A stretch of DNA of 64,000 nucleotides from Ceriagrion tenellum (taxonomy: Eukaryota; Arthropoda; Insecta; Odonata; Coenagrionidae). The notes under the pieces are model-generated. The model worked only from the letters and a program-made list of their open reading frames with translations, was not told where the DNA came from and ran no database searches. Location of the stretch: the NCBI GenBank assembly GCA_963169105.1, contig OY720643.1:81451696-81515695 (forward strand). Reading direction: 5' to 3'. This document shows, piece by piece, positions 12,425 to 22,431 of the stretch. Both the position numbers and the translations under genes were made by a program. Every line of letters starts with the position of its first letter. Position 1 is the stretch's first letter.

Positions 12425-12919
12425 GAATTTGGTCTCATGCGAAAGAAAAATATCTCACCCATCCAAGGATACCAAGTTATCAGCCTCAAACCGAACTACT
12501 TTACGAGGTTTTTGGCAAAAAGTACCAGCCGTTTTAGATGGAAAATGGTACGTATATGCACTCTAGTGATCGTTTATTTGAAAAATGAGGAATTGATAAC
12601 ACTTATATCTCATCAAAAAATTACCTGTGTGCAGTTTTCATGATTTTTCAACCATTTTTGAAAATTAATGTTATAGACACCGCAGTAAATTCTTTGATAT
12701 CACAAAAAACCTTCCTCGAACCGCGAAAAAATGAGTCAAATTAAAGACTTATTTAGATATTTTCATCGGTTTCTCAGAGTTTCTGCCATAAAAAAATATA
12801 TAATTGCACCATTAACAATGCAATATTTAATTTGATGTGTTCTACAGCTGGTGAAATTAAAACTTAAATTCGAATATTGTCCCTGTTGTGACTATGGAAT
12901 TATCTCGCTAAAACTACCC
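12425..12919 (+). repeat. Unclassified dispersed repeat R1, copy A
   Basis: About 495 bp align end to end with the reverse complement of 62049-62567. Shared words include aaaaatatctcaccc, ataccagcc (here gtaccagcc), ttagatattttcat, attgcaccattaa and ggtgaaattaaaac. Both copies begin with ggtctc and end near actacc. In both, one frame reads KISHPSKDTK followed by (W)QK(V/I)PA(V/L)L.GKW.VYAL, so the unit may derive from a coding element. I do not recognise the family. Confidence 0.65.
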
Positions 12920-12959
12920 AAATGTAGATTTATATAAATGTGAGTCAATAATCTATTAA

Positions 12960-13345
12960 CTTTTATTTGGGCCCTTTTACCGTTAATAATTCATTTTTCA
13001 CGCACATTCTATCTTACTTCACTCCGCCACCGAAATTATCTCTCCTTATTCCCAATCCCATCTTACGCAACATCCTCCCCTCGAACACGGTCTTAAAGAA
13101 CCCTTTGCCATTCATTACCTCGCTCTACAACCTACTCTATCATCTTCCTCCTCCTTATTTCATGCAGAAGTTTCCTTTCCTCACAAACTATACAAAACAC
13201 TTCTTTCTCTGTCTGCTTTTCTGTCCACTGCACGCACCCCATCAAATTACACATCCACATCTCGAACGCCTGCAGCATATGCCCGTCTTCTTTTTTCTGA
13301 ATCGACGTTTCTACCACTTACCTCGTTACACTCAATATTAAAAAG
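12960..13345 (-). mobile_element. LINE (endonuclease-RT type) C-terminal remnant
   Basis: A 61-codon frame on the - strand (13132-13317) contains LQAFEMW, then QWTEKQTEKEV and EERKLLHEIRRRKMIE. This is the order seen after the RT domain of insect endonuclease-RT LINEs (EAFEMWCWRRM..., W(T/S)(D/E)K..NEEVL, ...L.TI..RK..WIGH). After the stop the reading continues in broken form with a basic GR-rich region to about 12967. The + strand shows the corresponding pyrimidine skew and an antisense 124-codon frame, which I do not treat as a gene. No catalytic RT block is present. Confidence 0.65.
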
Positions 13346-13985
13346 CTGAAAGGCTTTCACTTTTAATCCTCATCAAAAAGTTGGTATATCACATTTAGAA
13401 AACTTTGAGAGATACATAAGAAAATTAGGGCTTGGCGTAAGATGGCGATGAATTTCAAGTCGAAGTCAGTTTCCTGGACCATCAGACATGTATTAGTCAG
13501 TCGAGTGAGGGATGAGTTCAAATGGAGTCAATGATGAATGTGTAAGAGCTTGTGTAAAAGGTTTTTATTGATTACTATTTATTAATTTGAATAGGTTTTT
13601 ATGAGGTTCTTCCGGAGTAAAAATATTAGAAAACAAAGATTTAAAATATTGTAGAACAATTTATTAGCCAAGGATACTTCAGTTATATTTTTCTTATGAT
13701 GATTCTATAATTTGAATGGGAATAGATTATACTACCATCTCACCTCGCACAGACCTTAAGCAATATTTACCTTTGTCTATAATTCATCTATAAAATTAAT
13801 AATAACCGTAATTTGTAAATCACATGCTCTTCCTTTTATATATAGGGTGTTAAGGAGGATGATGCCGTTTTCCAAAGAAGCGTTTAATAAAAGAGGGAAT
13901 TGATGAGATGAAATCTGAGTATTTACCTTCAAAAAGCTGTACTAAAGCCCGTGTGTCACGGTACAGGTACAGTTCTAGCTAAAGA
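13346..13985. other. No feature recognised; may include decayed upstream LINE sequence
   Basis: This lies upstream of the + strand LINE at 13990. I looked for earlier RT motifs (FxDxxKAFD, GxxQGxxxSP) and did not find them. Confidence 0.3.
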
Positions 13986-13989
13986 CGGC

Positions 13990-14895
13990 TATAATGATCT
14001 AGTATGATTTGAGCCGTTATTTAAGGTGTTATCATACATTATCAAGAGTGAATACTGTGAAAAATGCAGATCATCAGGTGGTAATAGCTGATAGTTAGAA
14101 TTAATTTCAGAATGTGATGCATAAGAATAGGAGTGGGAAAAACTATTAGAATAAAAATAAACATTGATAAAACCAAAGTAATGAAGGCAAGAGAAGAAGA
14201 AGGAGTTCATATGATGTATTTTGACGGAGATAGGCAGGACTAATTATCATACATTATATATCATAGAGGTATCACCACAGGGAATGGATGCCGTAAGGAG
14301 TTAATAAGAAGTAGTCACTCAGGAAAACTCGTCTTCAGTAATGTTAAGCAGCTACTTACTAACAGCCTAATAAATAACATAGGACTAAGTACAATATTTA
14401 GAAATTTCTTGATTTTAAAAATTTTTTACTTGGAAATATTGCTATAACTATTTTGTTTTGCAGTGCAGTTCTTTCTGCAGAAAAAACGTAGAGTCACGGA
14501 GAAAGGAGGTAGATATATGGAGAGGTTTGAAATTTGGCTTTAGCGAAGAATAAAATGGATCAAATGGAGTGATAAAGTGAGAAATGAGGACGAGATGGAA
14601 ATAATGAATAAGACAAAACACTATGAGTGTGATATGAAAGAGGAAAGCGACCTGTATGGGACACATCCGGAGGAAATGGTGCCTTCAGAAATAATGTCAG
14701 AAAGAAATATTGACGCAAAGAGAAAGAGGTAACATAAGAATGCATAGCATGTCGAATGTGAATATAATTGACCGAAGTTATTAAGAGCTGAGGGAGGCAA
14801 AAAAAAGAACAGATCAGCTATTAAGAAGAGAGTAGTTAAAAAGATACATGTCGAAGAAAATATCCACCAAGAGGTAGATAAAGAAGGCTTCACAT
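13990..14895 (+). mobile_element. LINE reverse transcriptase, 3' half, heavily mutated
   Basis: Sense reading gives ordered remnants of one non-LTR retrotransposon. NADHQVVIADS (about 14064-14096) stands where the RT catalytic YADD(x)V box should be, INIDKTKVMKAREEEG (about 14157-14205) is the usual K-x-x-K-T-K segment after it, and IKWSDKVRNEDEMEIMNK (about 14553-14610) is the post-RT RRM(L)xI(S)W.DKVRNEEV block. A basic tail runs to about 14890. Stops and frameshifts lie between all blocks, and the YADD box has lost its first residue and second aspartate (NADH), so it is inactive. The strong purine skew of the + strand fits LINE sense DNA. Antisense frames on the - strand (60-90 aa) are shadows. 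Confidence 0.75.
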
Positions 14896-15740
14896 GATGA
14901 TTGCACTTGGATTGATATGAAAGCTGTATTTAAATTGTTATGGAAGCGTTAGAAAAACCTTGAAACCATCTAAGGCAGAAGGTCAGAAAACTGTAAGAAT
15001 ATTTATTTATTTCACGGCTGTTAATTGATTAATACACTGAAGGAGGAATAAGTGGCACTTTAGGAATAAAACTAAAATAAATTCGCACAGAGACTTTTTC
15101 AGCTAACGTCATAGTTCAGCAACGATAAGGTCTATAGGGGAAGTCATTAGTTAATTGAAACCGAATTCACTGTGAAATCCAGTAGATGGTAAGTATAATA
15201 AAGATCATGATCAAGTATCGTACAAAACCTTTTAAGATGTTAACATGGGACGCAGATTTAAATGGCTGAATAATTTGGTCGGTACAAAAGCAAGATGAGC
15301 GTGAACTAGAGCCTTTTGCAATATGGATTGGAAGCTAGATTTAAAGAGTTGGCTGTTTGCAGAGGAACAGAAATGTGGAACTCCTAACAAACGAGAAGTG
15401 TAGAAAGAATTTAATTTGAGAAATTATAAGGAAGTGCCAAAAAGCCGGATGAGGTTAATGAAAGTTACCGACATGCAGAAGAGGGTATTAGAGGAAATAA
15501 TAGTGGGTAAGCTTGGGAGAGAAGGAAAAGGCATAGAGGTATTGAACGGTTTGAAGTGATTCTGGAGAAATGATGAGTTATAAAAAGCATTCTACTTGGA
15601 AATAATTGAATGATTAAAAAAATATCCAATGATAACTCTAAAAAGCTGAGCAGTGCATAAAATCTGACAAAAATTGGCCTCTTATATCCTTTATTAGAAT
15701 GAAACACTAAAGTATGTAGCACTTCTTCCACAGGTTTTAT
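14896..15740. other. No element confidently assigned
   Basis: The purine-rich composition continues to about 15550 and could be further LINE or 3' UTR remnants. The 113-codon - strand frame at 15465-15806 has no recognisable homology. Confidence 0.3.
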
Positions 15741-15800
15741 TTCTATGCTACAACGCGATTCGGATGTCAAGCCATCATCAGGTACTGATTTAACCAACTG
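15741..15800 (-). ncRNA. Possible degenerate hammerhead-like motif
   Basis: Read on the - strand, CTGATGA is followed by TGGCTTGACATCC, then GAATCG. That order (CUGANGA core, short hairpin, GAA-) resembles a hammerhead core with GAAA changed to GAAT. I see no stem III partner, so this is weak. It may be a tail fragment of a Penelope-like element. Confidence 0.25.
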
Positions 15801-16169
15801 TATCATCCCCGCTGTGCAGCAGTGTTGGGTGGTATACCGGGACTATCAGTAATGTAAGGGAAGATAGCTCAAGACTGAAAAAGATACCTAAAAAATGACT
15901 TAACTTCATTCCTTTGAAGACTTCACTATTCCATATCACAAAGAAACAACTTCTACTCTCGAATAGAATCACTTATTTACCGTATAAGTAAAAAACGAGG
16001 TGTTTTTTTTAAAGTAAGTACCGTTTTGAAATTTGGCCTCTGCAGTGCTGCGGTCGACATTTGGTGCATACTTACATACCTGCCTACCTATATACCTGCG
16101 TACCTACAGATGTTAGGAAGCCACACGGAAACATACGACCGCGTTTTTGCTTGTTTGTGAGTATTTAAA

Positions 16170-16560
16170 ATGCCTCCGCCAATTGAGAATCCCGCCGACT
16201 GCAAAATTTGCACTGCGATTTGCCAGAGGCGTGAAAGTGGCTGAAATTCATCGTCAAATCAGTGACATGTATGGAAAAAAACATATGAGCGCTGGAATGG
16301 TACGGAAATGGGTTAAAGTCTTTAGAGAATTACAAAAAAGGCGTGGCATACTGAATAAGGGGATTGTTAAGCTCCATGACAATGCTCGTCCACACTCGGC
16401 TAATCAAACTCAAGATCTCATCGGATCATTTGACGGGGAACAACTTATCACCCTCCGTTCTGTCCCGATCTAGCACCCAGTGACTACCGCCTGTTTTTTT
16501 TCATTTGAAGATGCATCTGGGTGGTCTGCGCCACGACGACGATGATGAGGTCAAAACGAG
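16170..16560 (+). pseudogene. Mariner transposase, N-terminal and catalytic fragments joined by internal deletion
   Basis: From the ATG at 16170 the protein begins with the mariner-type N-terminus MPPPIENPADC and then shifts frame. EIHRQISDMYGKKHMSAG and the VRKWVKVFREL segment belong to the DNA-binding helix-turn-helix. At about 16345 the sequence jumps directly to KLHDNARPHSANQTQDLI, whose D is the second catalytic aspartate; the first catalytic aspartate lies in the missing segment. A +1 frameshift near 16450 separates the third catalytic block, readable as CPDLAPSDYRLFF, with its D at 16482-16484. The open frame ends at 16473. Transposases of this family excise and integrate at TA dinucleotides, but this copy cannot encode one. 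Confidence 0.85.
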
Positions 16561-16571
16561 TGTTACAGTGG
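16558..16571. repeat. Target-site duplication, left copy (14 bp)
   Basis: gagtgttacagtgg occurs here and again at 17283-17296. In an uninterrupted mariner it would occur once, in the codons leading into the transposase C-terminus, so it marks the insertion point. Confidence 0.85.
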
Positions 16572-17282
16572 AAAGCCATCACAAAGATGGGGTGAGCTTC
16601 TTACGGCTAGGCAATGAAATAAAAACGGAATATCTCCAAAAGCCGTAAACAATTGGCACCCTTCGTCAATAAACACGAATATTTGCTGTCTTGGTATGCT
16701 GGGACAACCACAGCAGAGACCAACCACAGCCTCTCAACCAAGAATACCCTCCTGTGTTGGTTCCACCTCACTTCAACCCTACGTTGAAGTGACGCGTTAC
16801 CTTCGGTTCGCTGAAGAGGGCTACTTTGTAGCCGAAATACGCGTATTCGACCCCCACCCTCGTCCTGTTTTGTCGATTTGACCACGCTCTTTTTGAGCTG
16901 ATTCTCCCAGAAGTTGGGCCCATTTGCGTGTGTGAGTGTGTGATTTTGTGTGCTTGTGTGTGTGCTTGTGTATATACCAGGCATCCTTAGCGGGGTCTCA
17001 TTAGCCCCGTGAAGGATCCCAGGTCAAAACCCAAACATCATTAGCGGGGTCCCATTAGCCCTTGCAAAGGATCGTATATGGTTGTGTGTGTGCGTCTGTG
17101 TTTGGTCCCTGGCGAGGAAGTAACTTTCCCGTAAACCAACACAGGAGGGTATTCTTGGTTGAGAGGCTGTGGTTGGTCTCTGCTGTGGTTTTCCCAGCAT
17201 ACCAAGACAGCAAATTTTGGTGTTTATTGACGAAGGGTGCCAATTGTTTACGGCTTTTGGAGATTTTCTGTTTTTATTTCAT
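16572..17282 (-). mobile_element. Fold-back (probably Penelope-like, non-autonomous) element inserted in the mariner
   Basis: Arms of about 150 bp (16613-16762 and 17134-17282) are near-perfect reverse complements with a handful of mismatches. The left arm is preceded by a 41-nt one-sided extension (16572-16612). Terminal repeats in inverted orientation, a short extension on one side and a 10-15-bp target duplication are known from Penelope-like elements. The 371-bp interior contains a hammerhead-like motif, a GT-rich run (16930-16975), and two tandem copies of an about 45-bp unit with ttagcggggtc (16987 and 17040). Both arms read outward with the same peptide (HRRVFLVERLWLVSA...), but this is just the repeat translated. 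The - orientation is inferred from the extension being on the left. Confidence 0.65.
16790..16850 (+). ncRNA. Hammerhead-ribozyme-like motif
   Basis: The conserved core order is visible. A stem III strand ACGCGT (16792-16797) comes first, then CTGAAGA (16811-16817, matching CUGANGA). Stem II is GGCTAC/GTAGCC with a TTT loop (16819-16833), followed by GAAA (16834-16837) and the stem III partner ACGCGT (16839-16844). Deviations are one extra G before stem II, and T.T and A.A oppositions at 16.2/15.2 and 16.1/15.1. The expected NUH cleavage triplet therefore reads TAC, and stem I is weak. This copy is probably catalytically impaired but derived from a real hammerhead. Hammerheads are known in Penelope-like elements, consistent with the host element. 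Confidence 0.55.
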
Positions 17283-17390
17283 GAGTGTTACAGTGGTTGT
17301 CAAATCAGGCTGCAGACTTGTATGAGGATGGGATTAAAAAGCTGGTTCTACGATGCTATAAGTGCCTTAATAATTGAAAAAATAATGCAT
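17283..17390 (+). pseudogene. Mariner transposase C-terminus, displaced by the insertion
   Basis: Starting at the second copy of the target duplication, the frame reads VLQWLSNQAADLYEDGIKKL and continues LVLRCYKCLN to a stop. This is the mariner family's usual C-terminal block (...WF.SQA..FY..GI..LV.RYDKC..). It continues directly from VKTSV at 16550-16562 once the insert and one duplication copy are removed. Confidence 0.85.
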
Positions 17391-17491
17391 GAACGTAGAT
17401 TAAGGTACATGTTTTCGTGTAAAAATAAAATTGTGAGGAAACGAATACTTGTTTTTTATTTCAAAACGGTACAAACAAAAAATATGCCTTG

Positions 17492-18516
17492 TAGTTCCGT
17501 GACAAAAGGATATCTTATGCCGCTCAGAAACTGCATTTTCACGCCACAAACCATATTTAAAACTGACCATTTTGAAGGATGAGGATATTATTTATCTCAA
17601 TTTTGAAAAGTATTTCCATCACACTATAAGTGCATGTAAATTATTATAAACCACCCGTACGATGAAGACCAAACTATTCACAAAAGCTCAAAATAGCCCG
17701 GCTGTCGAACACCTCATACACACGCCCTGATAATTCCTCACAAGTTACAATATCGTATTGCAGCTAGAACGTCCCCCTTTGATATAATTAAATCCAGTCA
17801 TCCAGTATTGGCTCGTAAGAGGCTTGGAATGTTTCCGAGCAGCTAACACTTAAGCGTGAGATAGCTGCTAAATATAAAACCCAGTCGTTTCCTGGAACTA
17901 AGGCAGGTATCTGAACGAGGGAGAATCTGTCACCATCGTGACCATGGAGACAGGCCCTTGGTCGTCGGTCGTATGAAAGCGTAGGATTCCATGCTTTTGA
18001 GAAGAAGCAAACAAACACTTTGCCAGCGTATTCATTCAGACGCTGGGATACAACAACAAGAGAAAGGAGACCACTGCGGGAGCACCTCCAAAAGATTCCC
18101 TCGGTGTTCCGGATAAGTCACCGGTCCCCGTACTGCACACCCCAATACTTCAATCACGGATTCTCCGTGGAAGTTTCCTGGTTTTGATGACCAGTCACAA
18201 GCAAGCTTTTACCCATTCAATGACCATAACATTCTTTTCTGAGCTATTATTAGAGGAGTACCTACAAATCAGCGTTTAGACTTAATTCGAATTAATAATG
18301 AAAATAAGTATTGTACTTTTCCAGAGTAATTTAATGTAGTCATACAGCCTTCTTAGCGTAAGGTTAATATCCGTAACAATTAATAAATAAAAGGTAAACA
18401 ATTTTAATTGAAGATGCATTAAGGTGCAAAACGCGTTTTGCGATTACAGTAAATAACTGTGGATAAGTACAATACTAATTTTCAGCATCAATTCTTATAC
18501 GTAATACTTTCACAAA
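17492..18516. other. No feature recognised
   Basis: 17640-18180 is somewhat GC-richer and contains a 76-codon - strand frame without homology. No repeat family was identified. Confidence 0.35.
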
Positions 18517-18520
18517 GTGT

Positions 18521-18710
18521 CGCCTGAAGGAGTAACGTTTATTTTGCTTAAATTTTTAAATTGAATATGAGGAGCTTCAAATCTTGAAATGTGTGTGTGC
18601 GTGTATATATATATATATATATATATACACGCACACACACATTTCAAGATTTGAAGCTCCTCATATTCAATTTAAAAATTTAAGCAAAATAAACGTTACT
18701 CCTTCAGGCG
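18521..18710. repeat. Perfect 190-bp palindrome
   Basis: Two 95-bp arms are exact reverse complements with no spacer, centred at 18615/18616 inside a gtgtgc-(gt)(ta)n-gcacac core. The arms are ordinary unique-looking DNA outside the simple-sequence core. This length with zero mismatches indicates a very recent event or a sequencing/assembly artefact. Confidence 0.9.
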
Positions 18711-18719
18711 ATATATATA

Positions 18720-18756
<37 letters not shown>

Positions 18757-18820
18757 GTGTTTTAACATAAGCCTTATCAGCTATGTATTGATATTCAAAA
18801 TTTGTTGTTTCGAAAATTCA

Positions 18821-18864
<44 letters not shown>

Positions 18865-18882
18865 ACACATTATATATATATA
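18711..18882. repeat. (TA)n microsatellite tracts bracketing a duplicated segment
   Basis: TA repeats occupy 18711-18751 and about 18821-18882, the latter containing acacacatacaca interruptions. The translated IYIYIY frames across here are simple-sequence artefacts. Confidence 0.9.
18752..18821 (+). repeat. 70-bp direct duplication, copy 1
   Basis: Identical over 70 bp to 19330-19399 (starts attgtgtgttttaacataag and ends cgaaaattcaa). This copy sits between two TA tracts; the other sits in ordinary AT-rich DNA and is probably the donor. Confidence 0.9.
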
Positions 18883-19329
18883 GCTCCTCCATTATTTTTG
18901 AACGGTTGCAGTAATGATGATTAACGACTGCAGCAACGACGCAATCCTAATATCGATATGACACAGTGAAGAGACCCGGAAACATTGCATTTTTCTTTGC
19001 CTTTAATGATCGTTAGTAAAAATTCCATCTGACAGATTACATAATAAAGGAAATAGCGAAATGGCAATATTATGCTGAACAATTTACTAATGCACAAAAG
19101 CAGAGAGGGATGAACAACTAAGAGGCATGTTGTTTGCAAAGAAAAAATATACATAACCCAACTTTTTTTTTAAATCGATCAAAATCATATTATTACCAGG
19201 TTTCTTACTATTTTTAAACCTTATTTAAAATATGTATTTGAACATTAATAAACGAAATATCTGGAAAAACTATTGATTGGCAAGTTAATTCTCGTAAAGG
19301 AGATAGTAACTGCCTAATTTTATGCTTAA

Positions 19330-19399
19330 ATTGTGTGTTTTAACATAAGCCTTATCAGCTATGTATTGATATTCAAAATTTGTTGTTTCGAAAATTCAA
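19330..19399 (+). repeat. 70-bp direct duplication, copy 2 (probable donor)
   Basis: Same sequence as 18752-18821, but with normal, non-microsatellite flanks. Confidence 0.9.
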
Positions 19400-20242
19400 G
19401 CGTATTCAATGACAAAGATAGTATGTAAAATTTCGTATTTAGGTGCATTTTTTGCAAATAAAATACTGCGTCTAATATAGTATTAAGGGTTTGTATCGGC
19501 GATGTCTTAGATTTATGCTAAAATATTTTTTAACTTCAAATTTGTGAACATACTTCACTACAAATAGTTAATACAACCTAAAAATTCACATAAAATGATG
19601 AGTATGATTCATAAATATAAGATATTTGCCCGTTTTTCTATAAATTTAGGTAAAATTTGAGACAGCTGTAAGAGTTATAGTAAAAATAATCTCCATGCGA
19701 TGAAAAAGGAAATAAATTTGTCCCCTGATAAGCGAATATTTTTAAAGTTAAAGGCATTAGAAAATTGTTCCACTTGCATGTTTTACGTGGAGTATTTGCA
19801 TATTTACACGTAACGTATTTGACTTTCTAAACAACAATAAGAGCTTCATGTTTAATATGAAATTGGGCTCGCAGTGTTGTAGATTGAGAGAGTATTGCGT
19901 CCTGAAACTATAGCCAGATAAACAAAACCACTAAATTATTGGTTATTCTATTTCATCTGTTAATTTTCTTTGAATAACACGTCAAAATGGACGAGATGGC
20001 GGATGCATGGCAAGACTATCCACCATCCCCTTGAAATTCAAGGCAAGTTGCCCTTGAAACATATATGAGCCACTTAGTGCTATGGAATCTACTCAATTTT
20101 ACTATAGTTTTCTTACAGAATGCAGGTTATTATTGATTTAAATAAATAAATAATTCATTAAAAGAGAATACAAATTTAAGAAGTGAATAATATCTGATTT
20201 TAAGTTTTACTAGAAATCAGCATTTTCTCACTTCGTTCGTTT
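19400..20242. other. AT-rich DNA, no feature recognised
   Basis: Only a short local self-similarity was seen at 20029-20060 (ccttgaaattcaagg and cccttgaaac). Confidence 0.35.
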
Positions 20243-20772
20243 GTGGATCGTGCAAAAACTACATTACCAACTTAGGGGGGGAGGTGGTCGCCTAAAATCC
20301 TTCGCCATGTAACCAGGAGGAGGGTGGTGGTTCACTCAGAGTAATGTAAGTGTTACATTGTGTCTGTTAACATTTCTTACTCGTCAACATCGCGTCAAGA
20401 ATTCTACAGAGTTTCAATGAGTAAGGGTGCGGGGGTAAATTTTATTGAGGAACGTAAGAAATACTAGTGTTTTTTTCTAAACTTCATGTGATTCATGGTT
20501 GATTTTTGGAATTTAAAAATGAATATTATATGTTCCAAATGAGATTAGATAGTTCTATTATATCTAGTTTGGCTACTTTATTCGTATTATTTCAACCTAT
20601 CCATAAAAAAATAACTCAATAGTTGAGAAAGTATTTTAGAATTTAAGGATTCATTTGTAGAAGCAGCGTCACATGACGGGGAGGGGGGTTTGGAAAAATA
20701 TTGCGGTTGTCAACGATAGGGAAGGGGGTATAAAGTCACCGAAAATGGCAATGTACTTTATGCACGACACCT
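20243..20772. mobile_element. MITE-like DNA transposon with G-rich subterminal runs
   Basis: Imperfect inverted termini: cgtgcaaaaactacattacc (20249-20268) against the reverse complement of ggcaatgtactttatgcacg (20747-20766). Just inside both ends are runs of G (gggggggaggtggt at 20274 and ggggaggggggttt at 20678). This combination is common in arthropod MITEs whose ends read like gtgcataaagtacgttac. No open frame is present. The target-site duplication is not clear. Confidence 0.5.
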
Positions 20773-21144
20773 AAGCTATCGATAGATAACACCGTAAAAC
20801 TGCAAAAGTTTTGTGTCAGTCCACTTGTGCCACAGGAAAATTGGAGTAGGCAAAAATGGCGGACAGGTTAAGCCCACTTTACAGTTTCTGGCATAGGCTG
20901 CCATAGCAAGCGCCCTCTCTATCTAGCTCTCTGGGGGTTAGTAACCTATCGTGGACGATCAATAGTAATTAATATTTGCAGGACAAATTAGTAACCCAAC
21001 ATGGGGATCCGTAAGCCGATTTGCTGATCACTCATTTAGGGAGGCAACCGGCAGATTAGGTATTTGCGTCAGTTCAGACAGGAGGGTCGGCTGGGAATGG
21101 ATTGATTATATGATAAATAAAAGAATATCAGAGAGAAACATATC
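20773..21144. other. Unassigned, moderately GC-rich
   Basis: No homology was recognised. gttagtaacctatc (20937) and attagtaacccaac (20988) are similar short words about 50 bp apart. Confidence 0.3.
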
Positions 21145-21720
21145 GTATACATCTAAAGCTACATACTACCCTGCGAGCCACCGCATGGGCGTGTGGCAAG
21201 GGGTGTTCGGTCATCAGCCGTGTGAAGACGTAAAGGTTTTCGCAGGTGAATTGGTGGCGTGTTTTATGGGAGTGTATTTCGAAGAGTTTAGTTTTTATTG
21301 TAGTCGCTAATTGAGTACGGAAAGAACTAGTTTTTGTACCTATCTTTTCGGCAATGTATTTCTTTTATTTCATCGCTTCTGTCAGACCTAGAGATGTACT
21401 CAACCGAACTGATGTGCGGAACAGATAGATATCAAAAATCTTTCCGCAGGCGTCCGTGAGGCGTAATGATAGTATTCTCTGTGTCGTTCTGAAACACACA
21501 ATTTCTGAATTTTTCAAGCAAGCTAAGCCTAGTGTGTAGCCTTCGAGTCTCTAGGGGCTCCCACCCTAATCACTCTAAGAGTTGTGAGACTCTAAATTTC
21601 CGCTCGAAGCAGCTTTTAACGAAGCGTGCTGCTTTTCTTTGTATTTTATAAAGGTTTTTGGTTAAAACTTCATGACCAGTGTCCCAATGCTCAGCGTCAG
21701 CGTCAACCAAGTGTTAACGG
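21145..21720 (-). mobile_element. CR1-like LINE, 3' part with RT C-terminus, best copy
   Basis: On the - strand, from about 21700 leftward, the translation gives KIQRKAARFVKSCFERKF, then LGWEPLETRRLHTRLSLL and NCVFQNDT, interrupted by one in-frame stop. This is the thumb/C-terminal region of CR1-clade LINE proteins (...IQRKAARF......LGW..L..RR...R...L.K...). The 3' UTR ends at 21145-21220 with ctacatactaccctgcgagc, the words that identify all the short fragments of this family in the window. The 5' part is missing. The sequence is homologous to 2690-3165 on the opposite strand. Confidence 0.8.
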
Positions 21721-22431
21721 AGGGAGGCAGTTCTCGTCAGGAATGTAAGTAGTGATAGTGAAAAATATGAGCTGAGCCCTCATTACAAGGAGCTAGTACA
21801 GTAGCCACCGTACCACTCTGATACCTTCTCAATAGGAAAAAAATCACTATTTTTATACGCTCCTTTTATTGGAGTAGGAATAAATATAAGCATGTCTTAA
21901 ATACAGCATAATGAAGGCATATATTGTAAGTGCATAATTATATTTAATGCAATTGTTGAAATATTGCATTACCACGCAGGTATACAGCAGGATTAATTAG
22001 ATAAGTCATAATGGATACCTCCGTCACTTTGTTATTGTGAAATGCTTATTTATAACGATTAAATGAAAATATCTACCAAAAATTTCAAGGAAAAGAGATC
22101 TAATTAATTATACATGTATCACCTGTATGCCAAATAAAAATATCGATTTTATTATCAAATACATTTTTAAATTATTTATTAGGTATTAATGGCAAGTATA
22201 TTTGAACCATTCTACTATAGTTCCGTTTCTGATTCTGACAGAATGAACCAGGAATACTGCATAGATGTATTATACTTCAAAAAGAATGCATTTAAAGGGA
22301 CATTAGTAGTAGCTTAGCTATGGGTACATCATCCTCACTTAAATAATCAACGTTATCTTCATTACATTTTGCCTCCTATTCCTTGCTACTCGAAAACTTG
22401 CCCAAATTATCACCATCACTTTCATTTAGTA
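21721..22431. other. AT-rich DNA, no feature recognised
   Basis: No coding or terminal-repeat signal was seen. Confidence 0.35.

Larger units (their letters stand above)
15991..17491 (+). mobile_element. Mariner transposon with deleted transposase, interrupted by a fold-back element
   Basis: Imperfect terminal inverted repeats share the 15-mer GTACCGTTTTGAAAT (16018-16032) with its reverse complement at 17458-17472, and TA dinucleotides flank both ends (15989-15990 and 17492-17493), as expected for the Tc1/mariner target site. Inside are transposase remnants: an N-terminal block from the ATG at 16170, a block with two of the catalytic residues (16345-16560), and a C-terminal block after the insertion (17283-17370). 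Without the insertion the element would be about 0.8 kb, compared with about 1.3 kb usual for mariner, so a large central part is deleted. It is a dead copy, non-autonomous at best. Confidence 0.85.

Noticed and set aside
12967..13341. 124-codon + frame
   Set aside because: Antisense shadow of a LINE C-terminus on the - strand.
14448..14893. Three overlapping - strand frames
   Set aside because: Antisense shadows of purine-rich LINE sense DNA on the + strand.
16607..17325. Frames of 62-125 codons sharing HRRVFLVERLWLVSA
   Set aside because: They are the two inverted arms of the fold-back element read outward. The shared peptide reflects the repeat, not a gene pair.
18584..18883. 99-codon + frame
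   Set aside because: Translation of TA/GT microsatellite (IYIYIY), not a protein.
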